A stretch of DNA of 64,000 nt, from assembly GCF_001602375.1 (NCBI RefSeq), contig NZ_BCNY01000013.1, positions 186,001-250,000 of the forward strand, in the 5' to 3' direction. The position numbers and the translations under genes are program-made. The notes below the pieces were generated by a model. It ran no database searches. It saw nothing but the letters and a program-made list of their open reading frames with translations, and had not been told where the DNA came from. The stretch is from Methanoculleus horonobensis. GTDB lineage: Archaea > Halobacteriota > Methanomicrobia > Methanomicrobiales > Methanoculleaceae. Below are positions 27,402-36,516 of this stretch, one piece after another (position 1 is the stretch's first letter; each line of letters begins with the position of its first letter).

Positions 27402-29243
27402 ATGAGCATCACAGACTGCTGCCGGCGCACCGTCGCCTTCACCCGGGATATCATGCGCCAGCCGGTGGCGGCGAAGACCGATCTCGGGTTCTCCGACCTC
27501 GCCTTCTTCCTCAGGTTCGCCCGGCCGATCAGGATGGTGGGCGTGCTGGCCCTCGCGGCGACCGCTCTCGTCTCGGCGGCAAAGACCGTGCTCCCGCTCA
27601 GCATCAAGTTCTTCATCGACAACATCCTGCTCGGCGGAACGGAGGCCTCCGGCGCTATCCTCGCAGGGGCGGGCGCCATCCTCTCCTCGCTCGACACCCT
27701 CATCGCCGCACTCCTGGTGCTCGGACTCTTCACCGGCGGCATGGATCTGTTGCGGAACTACTGGACCGCCCGGTTCCGGGAGGGCTACGCCTTCAACCTC
27801 CAGACCGCCCTCGTCGAGCACGTCCTGAGTTTCCCGATCTCGTACTTCAAGTCGCAGCAGACCGGCTACATCATGTCCCGCCTCTCCGACGATGTCCAGA
27901 TCCTGCAGTACACCGTCTCCCAGTACCTCCCCCTGATCGTCGCAAACGGCCTCTACGTCGTCTTCACCCTCGCCATCCTCTGCATCCTGAGTCTGAAACT
28001 CACCCTCGTCGTCGCCGCCTTCATCCCGCTCTACCTCCTGGTCAACGCCGTCTTCATCCGGCGGATCCGCGCCGCCACCCACCGGGAGCGCGAACGGCAG
28101 GCCTACGTCTCCCGCGATATCCAGGAAGTGATCTCCGGCATCGAAACGGTAAAGACGCACGCCGCGGAGGATCGGGAGGTGCACCGGGTCTCCGGGACGC
28201 TCCGGAGCATGGTCGATGCCCGGATCAAAAACACGATGCTTTCGGCGTTCTCGGAGTACTTCAGGATCGGCACGATGTCGCTCATGCTGATCGCCGTCTT
28301 CTGGGTCGGCGGGAACGAGGTGCTCGCCGGGGGCATGACCGTCGGGGACTTCGTCGCGTTCGCGGTCTACGTCGTGACGTTCGCCCCCACCGTCAACACC
28401 TTCTTCGCCTTTCCCGTCGTCATGCAGCCCGCGGCGACATCCGCCTCCCGCCTGCGCGACCTCTTCGCGATGGACGGGGAGCCGGCCGGCGGCGGGGTCG
28501 TGCCCGCCGCGGTGCAGGGCAGGATGGAGTTCTCCGGTGTCCGGTTCGGGTACGCGGAGTCGGAACCGGTGCTCGCGGACGCAGATTTCGTCATCCGTCC
28601 CGGCGAGGTGGTCGCCGTCGTCGGGCGGACAGGAGCAGGAAAAACGACGCTCGTGAACCTGATCCTCCGGGCGTTCGCGCCGCAGGAGGGTACAATCACC
28701 CTCGACGGCCGCGATCTCGCGTCGCTCGATCCAAGATGGCTGCGGCGGCAGGTATCGCTCGTCTCGCAGGATCTCTTCCTCTTCCACACCACCATCGAGG
28801 AGAACATCCGTTACAGCAGGCCCGAGGCGACCTTCGAGGAGGTCGTCAAAGCCTCACGGAAAGCACAGGTTCACGATGAGATCATGGGGTTTTCGGACGG
28901 GTACCGGACGATCGTCGGGGAGCGCGGGACGCAACTCTCCGTTGGCCAGCGGCAGCGGGTCGCCATTGCAAGAGCCTTCCTGAAGGATGCTCCCATCCTC
29001 ATCCTCGACGAGCCCACATCCGCGCTCGACATGCGGACCGAGGAGCAGATCTGCCGGACGCTCCGGCTTCTCGTCCGGAACCGGACGACCATCCTCATCA
29101 CCCACCGCCCGTCGCTCCTGACGCTCGCCGACCGCGTCCTCGCGGTCGAAGGCGGGCGGGTGCGGGAAGAGCAAGGGACGGATCTCCCGGCGGGACACGA
29201 TCCCGGCCGGATACACCGTTCCGGCCAATCGGCGGCCACGTGA
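27402..29243 (+). CDS. ABC exporter, fused membrane and ATPase domains
   Basis: 613 residues from the ATG at 27402; the open frame upstream to 27003 is antisense to the neighbouring membrane gene and is not coding. Six helices of an ABC type I exporter (about 50-340) are followed by an ATPase domain with GRTGAGKTTL (Walker A), LSVGQRQRVAIAR (signature, with Val for the usual Gly) and [12 protein letters not shown] (Walker B). Such half-transporters act as homodimers exporting lipids, peptides or drugs. No partner half-transporter lies beside it, which supports a homodimer. The substrate cannot be predicted. Confidence 0.9.
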   Translation: MSITDCCRRTVAFTRDIMRQPVAAKTDLGFSDLAFFLRFARPIRMVGVLALAATALVSAAKTVLPLSIKFFIDNILLGGTEASGAILAGAGAILSSLDTLIAALLVLGLFTGGMDLLRNYWTARFREGYAFNLQTALVEHVLSFPISYFKSQQTGYIMSRLSDDVQILQYTVSQYLPLIVANGLYVVFTLAILCILSLKLTLVVAAFIPLYLLVNAVFIRRIRAATHRERERQAYVSRDIQEVISGIETVKTHAAEDREVHRVSGTLRSMVDARIKNTMLSAFSEYFRIGTMSLMLIAVFWVGGNEVLAGGMTVGDFVAFAVYVVTFAPTVNTFFAFPVVMQPAATSASRLRDLFAMDGEPAGGGVVPAAVQGRMEFSGVRFGYAESEPVLADADFVIRPGEVVAVVGRTGAGKTTLVNLILRAFAPQEGTITLDGRDLASLDPRWLRRQVSLVSQDLFLFHTTIEENIRYSRPEATFEEVVKASRKAQVHDEIMGFSDGYRTIVGERGTQLSVGQRQRVAIARAFLKDAPILILDEPTSALDMRTEEQICRTLRLLVRNRTTILITHRPSLLTLADRVLAVEGGRVREEQGTDLPAGHDPGRIHRSGQSAAT

Positions 29244-29262
29244 ACCGCCGGGTTCACCCCGG

Positions 29263-29454
29263 CTACCCGACCGGGTGACCCACGGCCCGGAGAACGGTTA
29301 TGATGATAAAGTAGCCGGCAACGGTTCCGGCAAGCGTCGCGGCGACTGCGATCAGGCCGTCACCCCACTGCGTGCGGCTCCACCACCCCGCCACGCTGCC
29401 GATGAGGAACGAGGCGAAGATGACGAGGATCTCCTGCCGATCAAGCGTTGCCAT
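29263..29454 (-). CDS. Small two-helix membrane protein
   Basis: 63 residues with two hydrophobic segments (about 9-25 and 34-56: LVIFASFLIGSVAG and LAGTVAGYFIIITVLRA). It is not a member of any family I recognise. It lies between the ABC exporter and the next membrane protein, convergent with the former; its stop lies 20 bases beyond the exporter's stop. The hydrophobic pattern and clean start (MATLDRQE) support a real gene, but it is short. Confidence 0.55.
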   Translation of the reverse strand: MATLDRQEILVIFASFLIGSVAGWWSRTQWGDGLIAVAATLAGTVAGYFIIITVLRAVGHPVG

Positions 29455-29544
29455 AGTCCGGAGAGTTATCGGCTCTCCCCGGCCATATCGTTTGCCCCAC
29501 CCCGAGCAGCAGGAATATAACCACCGGCATCATCTTCATGAAAA

Positions 29545-30231
29545 GTGTTCGTCGCCTGCCACCTCTTCCTCGGCCTCATCCTGGGCCTCGCCTTCGCCGG
29601 ACGCCTCGACGACCGGCGGCTCATCGGCTTCTCTGCTCTCGGGGCCGTCCTTCCCGACCTGATCGACAAGCCGGTCGGCCACATTCTTCTTGCAGGCACG
29701 CTCGATTCCGGGCGGCTCTTCGGGCACGGACTGCTCTTCCTCGCGCTCCTCGCAGTTGCAGGCATCGCCCTGTACTGGAGACGAGAATCCTTTGCGCTCC
29801 TCGCCGTCGCGGCGGGAGCACTCTCCCACCATCTTCTCGACGCGATGTGGGCAATCCCCGTCACCTGGTACTTCCCGCTCCTCGGCCCGTACCAGCCTTA
29901 CGGGTTCACCGACTACTTCGGCGGGGCCATCCTTGCCGAGGTTTCTTCGCTCTCCGAATGGATATTCCTCGCGGCATCGGCCGGGATCGCTCTCGCCGCC
30001 TGCCGGGGCTTTGGTTCCGGCAGACCCGGGCTCGCCGCGGCACTCGTCCGCGTCTCCGTCCCGCTCCTCGGAATCCTCGCCCTCGTCTCACTCCTCGCCT
30101 GGGCAGCCGGCAGCCCGGAGAGCATCCTGATGGCCGGGGCGGGGCCGGAGGATTACCTGCTGCTCGCAATGGTGGCGGCAGTCGGGGTCGTCGGGGCGAT
30201 ACGGTACCGGGAGTACCTGTACGCCGGGTAG
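29545..30231 (+). CDS. Membrane-bound metal-dependent hydrolase-like protein (YdjM/DUF457 type)
   Basis: 228 residues with about six helices. The N-terminal half has ACHLFLGLILG, GAVLPDLIDKPVGH and, further on, GHGLLFLALL and SHHLLDAMW. These His/Asp pairs within helices are the pattern of the YdjM/DUF457 family of predicted membrane metal-dependent hydrolases, named from bacterial members of uncertain activity. It starts at GTG; an ATG seven bases upstream is out of frame. The C-terminal half is hydrophobic and unremarkable. Function unknown. Confidence 0.78.
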   Translation: MFVACHLFLGLILGLAFAGRLDDRRLIGFSALGAVLPDLIDKPVGHILLAGTLDSGRLFGHGLLFLALLAVAGIALYWRRESFALLAVAAGALSHHLLDAMWAIPVTWYFPLLGPYQPYGFTDYFGGAILAEVSSLSEWIFLAASAGIALAACRGFGSGRPGLAAALVRVSVPLLGILALVSLLAWAAGSPESILMAGAGPEDYLLLAMVAAVGVVGAIRYREYLYAG

Positions 30232-30236
30232 AGGCG

Positions 30237-30827
30237 TCAGTCAAGCCGGGTGATCGTGGTGATGCTGCCCGGCACCGTTCTCTCCACCCGGAGCGCCGGC
30301 CTCCCGGCCGGTTTGAGCTCGACGGCAAACGTCCGGTACGCCATGCAATCCGACTTGCCATTCGGTGAGATGTTCAGGATGTACTGCTCTCCGGCCTCGA
30401 GAAGGTGATCGGAATCGGCGTTGAACCGCTCCTGGACGCTCCAGTTCCCTTTTTCGGGGGCGACGTCTATGAGTGGCTCATTCCGGTAAACCGTCTCCCT
30501 GTGTGCGGCGCCGATCAGGCGGACGGATACCGTGGTGATATCGATCGGCTCGCTACCGGCGGTGAGACCGACCGGGACGATGATGGAACTTATCATCCCG
30601 GGAGTGTTGCTGACGCCGTATACGCCGCCGGTCACGGTGAGGCTCGACCCCGCCTCCTGGATCCCCCGGTGAACGGTGGATCGGCTCTCCTCGGAGAAGA
30701 GGAGACCCGCCCCCAGAACGACGTACGCAAAGACGGCTGCAACGACAACAAATGCAATCAGCACGATTGCAGCCTCGAGTCCGGTGAATCCGGCTTCAGA
30801 AGAGTTCGACGTAGACATTCTTCCCAA
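30237..30827 (-). CDS. Archaellin-like protein 2
   Basis: 196 residues (or 193 from the Met three codons later). The class III signal is EAGFTGLEAAIVLIAFVVVA, cleaved after Gly in archaellins, followed by a hydrophobic helix that would form the filament core. The C-terminal domain is beta-rich and includes LEAGEQYILNI and AVELKPAGRPALRVERT, typical of methanogen FlaB proteins. Residue -2 is Ala, where archaellins usually have a basic residue. It overlaps the end of the upstream archaellin-like gene by 32 bases. No other archaellum genes are in the window. Confidence 0.8.
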   Translation of the reverse strand: MGRMSTSNSSEAGFTGLEAAIVLIAFVVVAAVFAYVVLGAGLLFSEESRSTVHRGIQEAGSSLTVTGGVYGVSNTPGMISSIIVPVGLTAGSEPIDITTVSVRLIGAAHRETVYRNEPLIDVAPEKGNWSVQERFNADSDHLLEAGEQYILNISPNGKSDCMAYRTFAVELKPAGRPALRVERTVPGSITTITRLD

Positions 30828-31356
30828 TACCCGCCGGAACAGTTCTGGTCAGCGAAACGGTCTCTCCCCCGGCGGCGATCACCTGGAGGGTGAACGTATC
30901 TCCCCGCCCGATCTCCACACCGATCGTATTCAGTCTCACCATGACGGTCTCCCCCGCCTCAAGGAGGGCTCCGCCGTCCTCCGGATACCGCCAGGTGATG
31001 GTTACGCGAGGGTCGCCGGGAGGGAACGTGACGAGAGTCTTCTTCGTCGCGATGGTGTAGGTCATGCTCCCCAGATCGATGACGGCGAGGTCGGTCGCGG
31101 TCTCGAGATCGAACTCCATGAACTCGACGAGACCCTGACCGTTATCCAGCTTGGCGATGATCGACTGTCCCGGGCGGAGGGCGGATCCGGCTTCACCGAG
31201 AGCGGCATGCATCGTCTCCTGGCTCTTCTGCGACGTGGTCATGCCCAGCCCGAGAACGACGTACGCAAAGACCGCAGCGACGACGATAAAGGCGATGAAG
31301 ACGATGGCTGCTTCGAGTCCGGTGAACGCCCGATCGTCCCAACCTTCCCGGGGCAT
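30796..31356 (-). CDS. Archaellin-like protein 1
   Basis: 186 residues, first gene of an overlapping pair. The signal is WDDRAFTGLEAAIVFIAFIV; Ala replaces the Gly usually found before the cleavage site of archaellin peptidase. The hydrophobic helix VVAAVFAYVVLGLGM follows, then a beta-rich domain (TITWRYPEDGGALLEAGETV). The short length and variant signals of the pair suggest minor archaellins or pilin-like subunits and not the main filament protein; this is inference. Translation of the second gene may be coupled to this one. Confidence 0.8.
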   Translation of the reverse strand: MPREGWDDRAFTGLEAAIVFIAFIVVAAVFAYVVLGLGMTTSQKSQETMHAALGEAGSALRPGQSIIAKLDNGQGLVEFMEFDLETATDLAVIDLGSMTYTIATKKTLVTFPPGDPRVTITWRYPEDGGALLEAGETVMVRLNTIGVEIGRGDTFTLQVIAAGGETVSLTRTVPAGIGKNVYVELF

Positions 31357-31465
31357 ATGAATGCGGGTTAGTCACGCTTCGATTAAAAGGTGCTGATCTC
31401 TCCCGCAGCCCGGCCTCCATTGATTCCAGGTCTTCGTATCTCCCAAAAACGCCCTCGCCGGAGAA

Positions 31466-31476
31466 CTTATTTATAC
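31466..31476 (+). promoter_or_regulatory. TATA box of the DUF1616 gene
   Basis: CTTATTTATAC, about 30 bases before the ATG at 31501, giving a very short leader. Confidence 0.6.
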
Positions 31477-31500
31477 CATGGCTTTTTATGGGGTAGCAGA

Positions 31501-32472
31501 ATGACATCCGAAACTACCGCAGGCACTCTCATCGGGTCACTGGATCCCCGCACCATCCCGCTGGACTTAAAGGGCATCTACCTCTGGGTCTTCCTCGCCC
31601 TTGCCGGCATCTACGCCCCAATCCTCAGCGAGAGTCCCCTTCGCGTGGTCTTCGTCCTGCCGTTCATCCTCTTCATCCCCGGTTACCTCCTGACTGCGGC
31701 GCTCTTCCCGGCAAGAGACGACCTCGACGGAATAGAACGCACCGCCCTCTCGTTCGGGATCTCCATCGCCGCCGTGCCGCTCCTCGGCTTTGCGCTCAAC
31801 TACACGTCCTGGGGCATCGGACTCGACTCCATCGCCGCCATCCTCCTGGGATTCAGTCTCGCCGTCGGCCTCACCGCCCAGTTCCGGCGCCGAGAACTCC
31901 CGGAAGAGAACCGCTTTACGGTTCCCTTCGCCACCTACCGGGCTTCGATACGGGAGGAGTTCTCCGGCGGTTCCGCGTCCCGGTTCGACCGGGTCTTAAG
32001 CGTCGCCCTCATCGCCGCCGTCCTCGTGGCCGCGGCAACGACAGTCTTCATCATCACGGTTCCAAAAGAGGGCGAGAAGTTCACCGAGTTCTACGTCCTC
32101 GGGCCGCGAGGGAAAGCGGCCGATTACCCGACCGAGTTCATGTCCGGAACGCCTCAAACGGTCATCCTCGGGATCGGGAACCACGAATACCGGGACATCA
32201 CCTACACGGTGGAGACGTTTGCCGTGGAGAGCAGGTTCAATAACGCGACGAACCAGTCGACGATCGTCTCGGCGACGCTCATCGACCGGTTCTCCGTCAC
32301 GGTGCCGCACAACCGGACCGTCGAGCAGCCCTACACCTTCAGGATCATGGATCCGGATACGAACCGGATCGAGTTCCTCCTCTTTGCAGAGACACCGCCC
32401 GACAACATCGCGAGAAACGATCTCACACAGGCCGGCTACCGCAACCTTCACCTCTGGCTGCGGGTACACTGA
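31501..32472 (+). CDS. DUF1616 membrane protein
   Basis: 323 residues. The start at 31501 follows a good TATA box; a longer frame to 31390 is not needed. The first half has four helices (YLWVFLALAGIYAPIL, VVFVLPFILFIPGYLLTAAL, FGISIAAVPLLGFALNY, IAAILLGFSLAVGLT), then a basic loop and one more helix (SVALIAAVLVAAATTVFII), and the rest is an outside beta domain with possible N-glycosylation sites (NATNQS). This is the DUF1616 arrangement, found in archaea next to surface-protein and glycan genes. Its role is unknown, but position beside archaellin-like and secreted proteins suggests the cell envelope. Confidence 0.82.
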   Translation: MTSETTAGTLIGSLDPRTIPLDLKGIYLWVFLALAGIYAPILSESPLRVVFVLPFILFIPGYLLTAALFPARDDLDGIERTALSFGISIAAVPLLGFALNYTSWGIGLDSIAAILLGFSLAVGLTAQFRRRELPEENRFTVPFATYRASIREEFSGGSASRFDRVLSVALIAAVLVAAATTVFIITVPKEGEKFTEFYVLGPRGKAADYPTEFMSGTPQTVILGIGNHEYRDITYTVETFAVESRFNNATNQSTIVSATLIDRFSVTVPHNRTVEQPYTFRIMDPDTNRIEFLLFAETPPDNIARNDLTQAGYRNLHLWLRVH

Positions 32473-32547
32473 CCGGAAGGAGCCATCCGCAGGATGACTC
32501 CAAAAATTTATCCATTCAAACGCCATAATGTTCTTCGAGGTACAAGA

Positions 32548-33042
32548 ATGAAACGCGAGATTCTGGTCGCCTCTCTTCTGCTCATGGCGATTATCGTGGC
32601 TCCAGCAGGGGCTTTCAGCGCGGACCGCCTTCAGATAACCGTGAATGAGGATGCGAGCGCGGACATCACGTTCAACTACACACTCTCATGGATCGAGACA
32701 ATCGCTGTCTTCCTCAAGATCACCGATCCGGCGCAGGAGCTGAAGTCGGCGCTCGAAGGAACGCTCGGGGTTCCCGTAACGGTGACCTCGGCCGAGAGCG
32801 ATCTCGCCTCGTTCTCTGCTGCAGAGTTTGCAAAGATCACCGATGCGGCCGGAGGGAAGACATACTCGACACCGGGCCTCGACTTCACTGAGGCACAGGC
32901 CGTCCTCGACGGTTACTGGTTTGCACCGTTGGTAGAGGCCGATTTCTCCCCCGCTCAGACAGTGGTCTGGTTCCCGGACGGCCACGAGGAGACCTTCTCC
33001 GACCAGAGCGCAATTCCCCCCCTCTCTCACACGGTTCTGTGA
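32548..33042 (+). CDS. Small secreted protein, unknown
   Basis: 164 residues from the ATG at 32548. MKREILVASLLLMAIIVAP followed by AGAFS is a signal peptide. The mature part has an alternating beta pattern (DRLQITVNEDASADITFNYT) and acidic composition, with no membrane anchor. A TATA-like AAATTTATCC is at about 32504-32513. It sits 75 bases after the DUF1616 gene on the same strand. I do not recognise a family. A T-run follows at about 33057-33062. Confidence 0.7.
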   Translation: MKREILVASLLLMAIIVAPAGAFSADRLQITVNEDASADITFNYTLSWIETIAVFLKITDPAQELKSALEGTLGVPVTVTSAESDLASFSAAEFAKITDAAGGKTYSTPGLDFTEAQAVLDGYWFAPLVEADFSPAQTVVWFPDGHEETFSDQSAIPPLSHTVL

Positions 33043-33183
33043 GCAGAGTCACACCCTCTTTTTAGCCCCGGGTAGCATCCGACACCTGAACTTGAGGAGC
33101 GGAGCAGAACCAATCCAGTCTCTCATAATCCGATTGATGATCCAATCGGCGCCGGAGCCTCCGCTGACCGGTCGCAGTCTGCC

Positions 33184-33208
33184 AAAAAAAAGAGGGAGAA
33201 GACTCCCC
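33184..33208 (-). terminator. Hairpin plus poly-T terminator after fdhB
   Basis: Read on the minus strand, a GGGAG-TCTT-CTCCC hairpin begins right after the fdhB stop codon and is followed within a few bases by eight T residues. This is the form of a bacterial intrinsic terminator and is unusually compact for an archaeon. Confidence 0.65.
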
Positions 33209-34447
33209 TCACTCGAAGACGTTGAAGATCTGGTCGCTGCCGGTGTCGGAGAGACGCTTGCGTTCCGCCTTCTCCTCGACGAGCGCGAGCACCGGGAGTT
33301 CCATGTCCACACCCGGGACATGGCCGAACATCTCCTGGAGATCAACCTGCAGGGCGTGCATGAAGAGCGCGTTCGGGATATCCATCGCGCAGTTCTCTTC
33401 GCACTGACCGCAGTTGATACACGAGTCGGAGATGTGGGCATACCGGATCAGGTGGAACATGAAGGGCGGCGGGACCTGACCGGGTTCGACCAGGTACGCC
33501 TTCTTCGTGCTGCACTCGACACAGTAGCAGATCGGGCAGTTCTCGATGCAGGCGTAGCACTTGATGCACCGGCTCGTCTCGTCCATGATCTTCTTGAGAC
33601 GATCCTTGCCCTCGCCGAGGCCCTCGAAGTATTTCGCCCGCCACTTGTCGCCGAGTTTCAGCATCGCGTTCTCGACCTTGCCGCGGATCTCGATACCCTT
33701 CGGGTTCGCGGGCTCGGTCTTGAGTTCTCCGGCTTTTGCGGCGCCGTCGAGGAGGTTTGCACCCTTCTCGGAGCAGACCTCGACGAAGGTGGCCTTGCCC
33801 GCCTTGTCGCCGATGACGCCCCAGTTGCCGCAGGCGAGATCCGCCTGGCGCGGGACTTTCATCTTGCAGCGGCGGCAGTTCGACCGGCGGCCGAAGCCTT
33901 CCTCCTCGAGTTCGTCCATCGAGATGCCCTTGTGCTGGCCGTCCTTCGTGACGATGATGAACTGACCCTTGTCGATCTCTTCCTTGACGACGTCGTTCGG
34001 GTCGACCCCGAACTTCTCGGCGATCATCTTCCGTGCAGCCACGGGGCTCACGGATCCACCGCAGTTGAGGCCGATCATCAGGATGTTGTCCAGGTTGATC
34101 TGGTTGCGCTTTGCAAGTTCGTACAGGCCCATCGCATCGCAGCCTTTCACCGGCATGGCGATCCGCATATCCTCGGCGCCATCCAGGTACTTCTTGACCA
34201 GCTTCGAGAGCAAGAGCGTTCCGCAGTGGAGTGAGCCGGACGTCTGTGCGATCTCGGCCGGGTCGGTGATGAACGTGGGGACGGCATCGTAGAGATCCTG
34301 TCCCTTCTTTACGGCAAGGACAGCGTCCACCATGCCGGATTTAAGCGCGTGCGTCAGCAGAGCGGTGACCGCTCCGCCGCACTCGCCCTTCTCCTGGCAG
34401 GCGGCGTCGGCTGCCCATGCGTAGACCATATCGCCTTTTGCTGCCAT
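33209..34447 (-). CDS. fdhB: Formate dehydrogenase beta subunit (F420-reducing)
   Basis: 412 residues. The N-terminal two-thirds is the F420/FAD-binding FrhB-type domain (AADAACQEKGECGGAVTALL, MPVKGCDAMGLYELAKR, NCRRCKMKVPRQADLACGNW). The C-terminal third has two 4Fe-4S clusters, CIKCYACIENCP and CINCGQCEENC, that carry electrons from FdhA. The subunit reduces coenzyme F420 with electrons from formate, and in methanogens it also joins the heterodisulfide reductase complex. It begins two bases after the fdhA stop, so the pair is one transcript. Complete and of usual length. Confidence 0.95.
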   Translation of the reverse strand: MAAKGDMVYAWAADAACQEKGECGGAVTALLTHALKSGMVDAVLAVKKGQDLYDAVPTFITDPAEIAQTSGSLHCGTLLLSKLVKKYLDGAEDMRIAMPVKGCDAMGLYELAKRNQINLDNILMIGLNCGGSVSPVAARKMIAEKFGVDPNDVVKEEIDKGQFIIVTKDGQHKGISMDELEEEGFGRRSNCRRCKMKVPRQADLACGNWGVIGDKAGKATFVEVCSEKGANLLDGAAKAGELKTEPANPKGIEIRGKVENAMLKLGDKWRAKYFEGLGEGKDRLKKIMDETSRCIKCYACIENCPICYCVECSTKKAYLVEPGQVPPPFMFHLIRYAHISDSCINCGQCEENCAMDIPNALFMHALQVDLQEMFGHVPGVDMELPVLALVEEKAERKRLSDTGSDQIFNVFE

Positions 34448-34449
34448 CT

Positions 34450-36516
34450 TCAGGCCTCCGTAATCTTCTCGACCTTCACAGCACAGGCCTTGAACTCAGG
34501 GATCTTTGCGATCGGGTCGAGCGCGTTGTTCGTCAGGACGTTCGCTGCACACTCGGCGAAGTGGAACGGCATGAACATGACGCCCTTCTTGATCTCGTCG
34601 GTCACTTTCGCTTCGACTTCGACCTTGCCGCGGCGGCTGCTTGCCCGGACCATTTCCTTGTTCGCTATGCCGAGTTCTTTTGCGTCCTCGGTGTTGATCT
34701 CGATCCAGCCGGTCGGGACCTCGTTATCGAGCGTCTCGGAGCGGCGGGTCATGGATCCGGTGTGCCAGTGCCAGATGCACCGTCCGGTGGTGAGGATGTA
34801 GGGGTACTCCGCGTCGGGGACTTCCGCCGGGGGTTTCCACTCGATGGGGTGCATCACGCCCATGCCATCGGGGTGCGAACACTTGCCGATGTGCAGGATG
34901 GGCGTGCCGGGGTGGTCTTCCGTGGGGCAGGGCCAGTGGAGTGCTTCGGGCCGGTTGAGCCGCTCGTAGTTCATGCCGTGGTAGGACGGCGTGAGGGCGG
35001 CGACCTCGTTGAAGATCTCCTCGGCGCTCTGGTAGGGGAACTGGGCGGCGTAGCCCATGGCGGCTGCCACTTCGCAGAGGATCTTCCAGTCGACCTTTGC
35101 CTCGCCGGGCGGGTTCTGGGCCGTGCGCCACATCTGGACGCGCCGCTCGGTGCTGGTCTGGGTGCCTTCCTTCTCTGCGTAGCAGGAGGCGGGCAGAACG
35201 ACGTCCGCGTGCTGGGCGGTCTCGGTCAGGAAGATGTCCTGCACCACCAGGAACTCGAGCTGTTCGAGTGCGTGCTCCGCGTGGGTGAGGTCCGGGTCGG
35301 AGAGCATCGGGTTCTCGCCCATGATGTACATCGCCTTGAGCTCGCCGGGGTTCTCGGTCAGGACGTTGAACATGACGGTGACCTCATAGCCGTTCTTCGG
35401 CTCGCAGATGCCGTCGGGGAAGCCCCAGGCGTCGGCGAACTTCTTGTGGACGGCCTCGTCGATGACCTTCTGGTAGCCGGTGAAGACAACGGGGAGACAG
35501 CCCATGTCACAGGCGCCCTGGACATTGTTCTGGCCACGGAGCGCGTTCACGCCGCCGCCGCGCTTGCCGATGTTTCCGGTAAGCATCTGGAGGTTTGCAG
35601 TCGACTTGACGTTGTCGACGCCGACCGTGTGCTGGGTGATGCCCATCGAGTAGAGGAGCGAGGAGGACTCGGCGGTACCGATCCATTCGGCTGCCTTCTT
35701 GAGGTCAGCAGCGGCAATGCCGGAGACCTTCTCGACGTTCTCGGGGAGGTAATCGTCCTTGAGCACCGTCGCTTTGAGTTCCTCGTATCCCTTTGCACGC
35801 TTCGAGACCCATTCCTTGTCCTCCCATCCGTTCCGGATGATCTCTCCCATCAGGCAGTTGAGGATGGCCACATCGGTGCCGGAGTAGAAGGATGCATAGA
35901 GATCCGCCTGCTTCGCGGTCGGCGTGTAGCGCGGGTCGAATACGATGACCTTCGCACCGTTCATCTTTGCCTGCATGATCTTGCGGCCGATGAGCGGGTG
36001 CTGCTCGAATGTGTTGGACCCGATGACGAAGACGCACTTCGACTCGGCGATGTCGAGGATGGAGTTGGTCATCGCACCGGAGCCGAACGAGGCGGCGAGG
36101 CCGGCGACGGTGGACGCGTGGCAGAGCCGGGCGCAGTGGTCGATGTGCCGCGTCTTGAAGACGCCGCGTGCCAGTTTCATCAGCAGGTAGTTCTCTTCGT
36201 TGGAGACACGGGCTGAGGAGAGGCAGGCAATCTCATCGGGCTTGTACGACTTGAACTTCTGGGCGATCAGGTCGTAGGCCTCGTCCCAGGTCGCCTCGAC
36301 GAACTTGCCGTCCTTCTTGATGAGCGGCTTTGTGAGGCGGTCCGGGCTGTTCACGAACTCGTGAGCGTAAGTGCCCTTGGGGCAGACTTTTCCCTCGTTG
36401 ACCGGAGAACGCTTGTAAGGTTGTGTGCCGACAACCTTCCCGTCCTTCACAACTAGGTTAAAGCTGCACCCCGTACCGCAGTACGGGCATGTAGTTTGAA
36501 CATACTTGAGATCCAT
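34450..36516 (-). CDS. fdhA: Formate dehydrogenase alpha subunit (molybdopterin/tungstopterin)
   Basis: 688 residues of the molybdopterin oxidoreductase family. The N-terminal 4Fe-4S cluster ligands are Cys10, Cys13, Cys17 and Cys45. The metal ligand is Cys132 in HCARLCHAS, where some formate dehydrogenases have selenocysteine, so this is the selenium-free form. GENPMLSDPD and the C-terminal pterin-binding domain (about 575-680) are present. It oxidises formate to CO2 and passes electrons to FdhB. The presence of fdhAB shows that formate can feed methanogenesis. Start at 36516; a TATA-like GTTAAATATT on the minus strand is at about 36552-36562. Confidence 0.95.
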   Translation of the reverse strand: MDLKYVQTTCPYCGTGCSFNLVVKDGKVVGTQPYKRSPVNEGKVCPKGTYAHEFVNSPDRLTKPLIKKDGKFVEATWDEAYDLIAQKFKSYKPDEIACLSSARVSNEENYLLMKLARGVFKTRHIDHCARLCHASTVAGLAASFGSGAMTNSILDIAESKCVFVIGSNTFEQHPLIGRKIMQAKMNGAKVIVFDPRYTPTAKQADLYASFYSGTDVAILNCLMGEIIRNGWEDKEWVSKRAKGYEELKATVLKDDYLPENVEKVSGIAAADLKKAAEWIGTAESSSLLYSMGITQHTVGVDNVKSTANLQMLTGNIGKRGGGVNALRGQNNVQGACDMGCLPVVFTGYQKVIDEAVHKKFADAWGFPDGICEPKNGYEVTVMFNVLTENPGELKAMYIMGENPMLSDPDLTHAEHALEQLEFLVVQDIFLTETAQHADVVLPASCYAEKEGTQTSTERRVQMWRTAQNPPGEAKVDWKILCEVAAAMGYAAQFPYQSAEEIFNEVAALTPSYHGMNYERLNRPEALHWPCPTEDHPGTPILHIGKCSHPDGMGVMHPIEWKPPAEVPDAEYPYILTTGRCIWHWHTGSMTRRSETLDNEVPTGWIEINTEDAKELGIANKEMVRASSRRGKVEVEAKVTDEIKKGVMFMPFHFAECAANVLTNNALDPIAKIPEFKACAVKVEKITEA

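Noticed and set aside
27384-28787. Leftward open frame of 467 codons inside the ABC exporter
   Set aside because: Antisense of the exporter, very acidic and His-rich without any fold signature.
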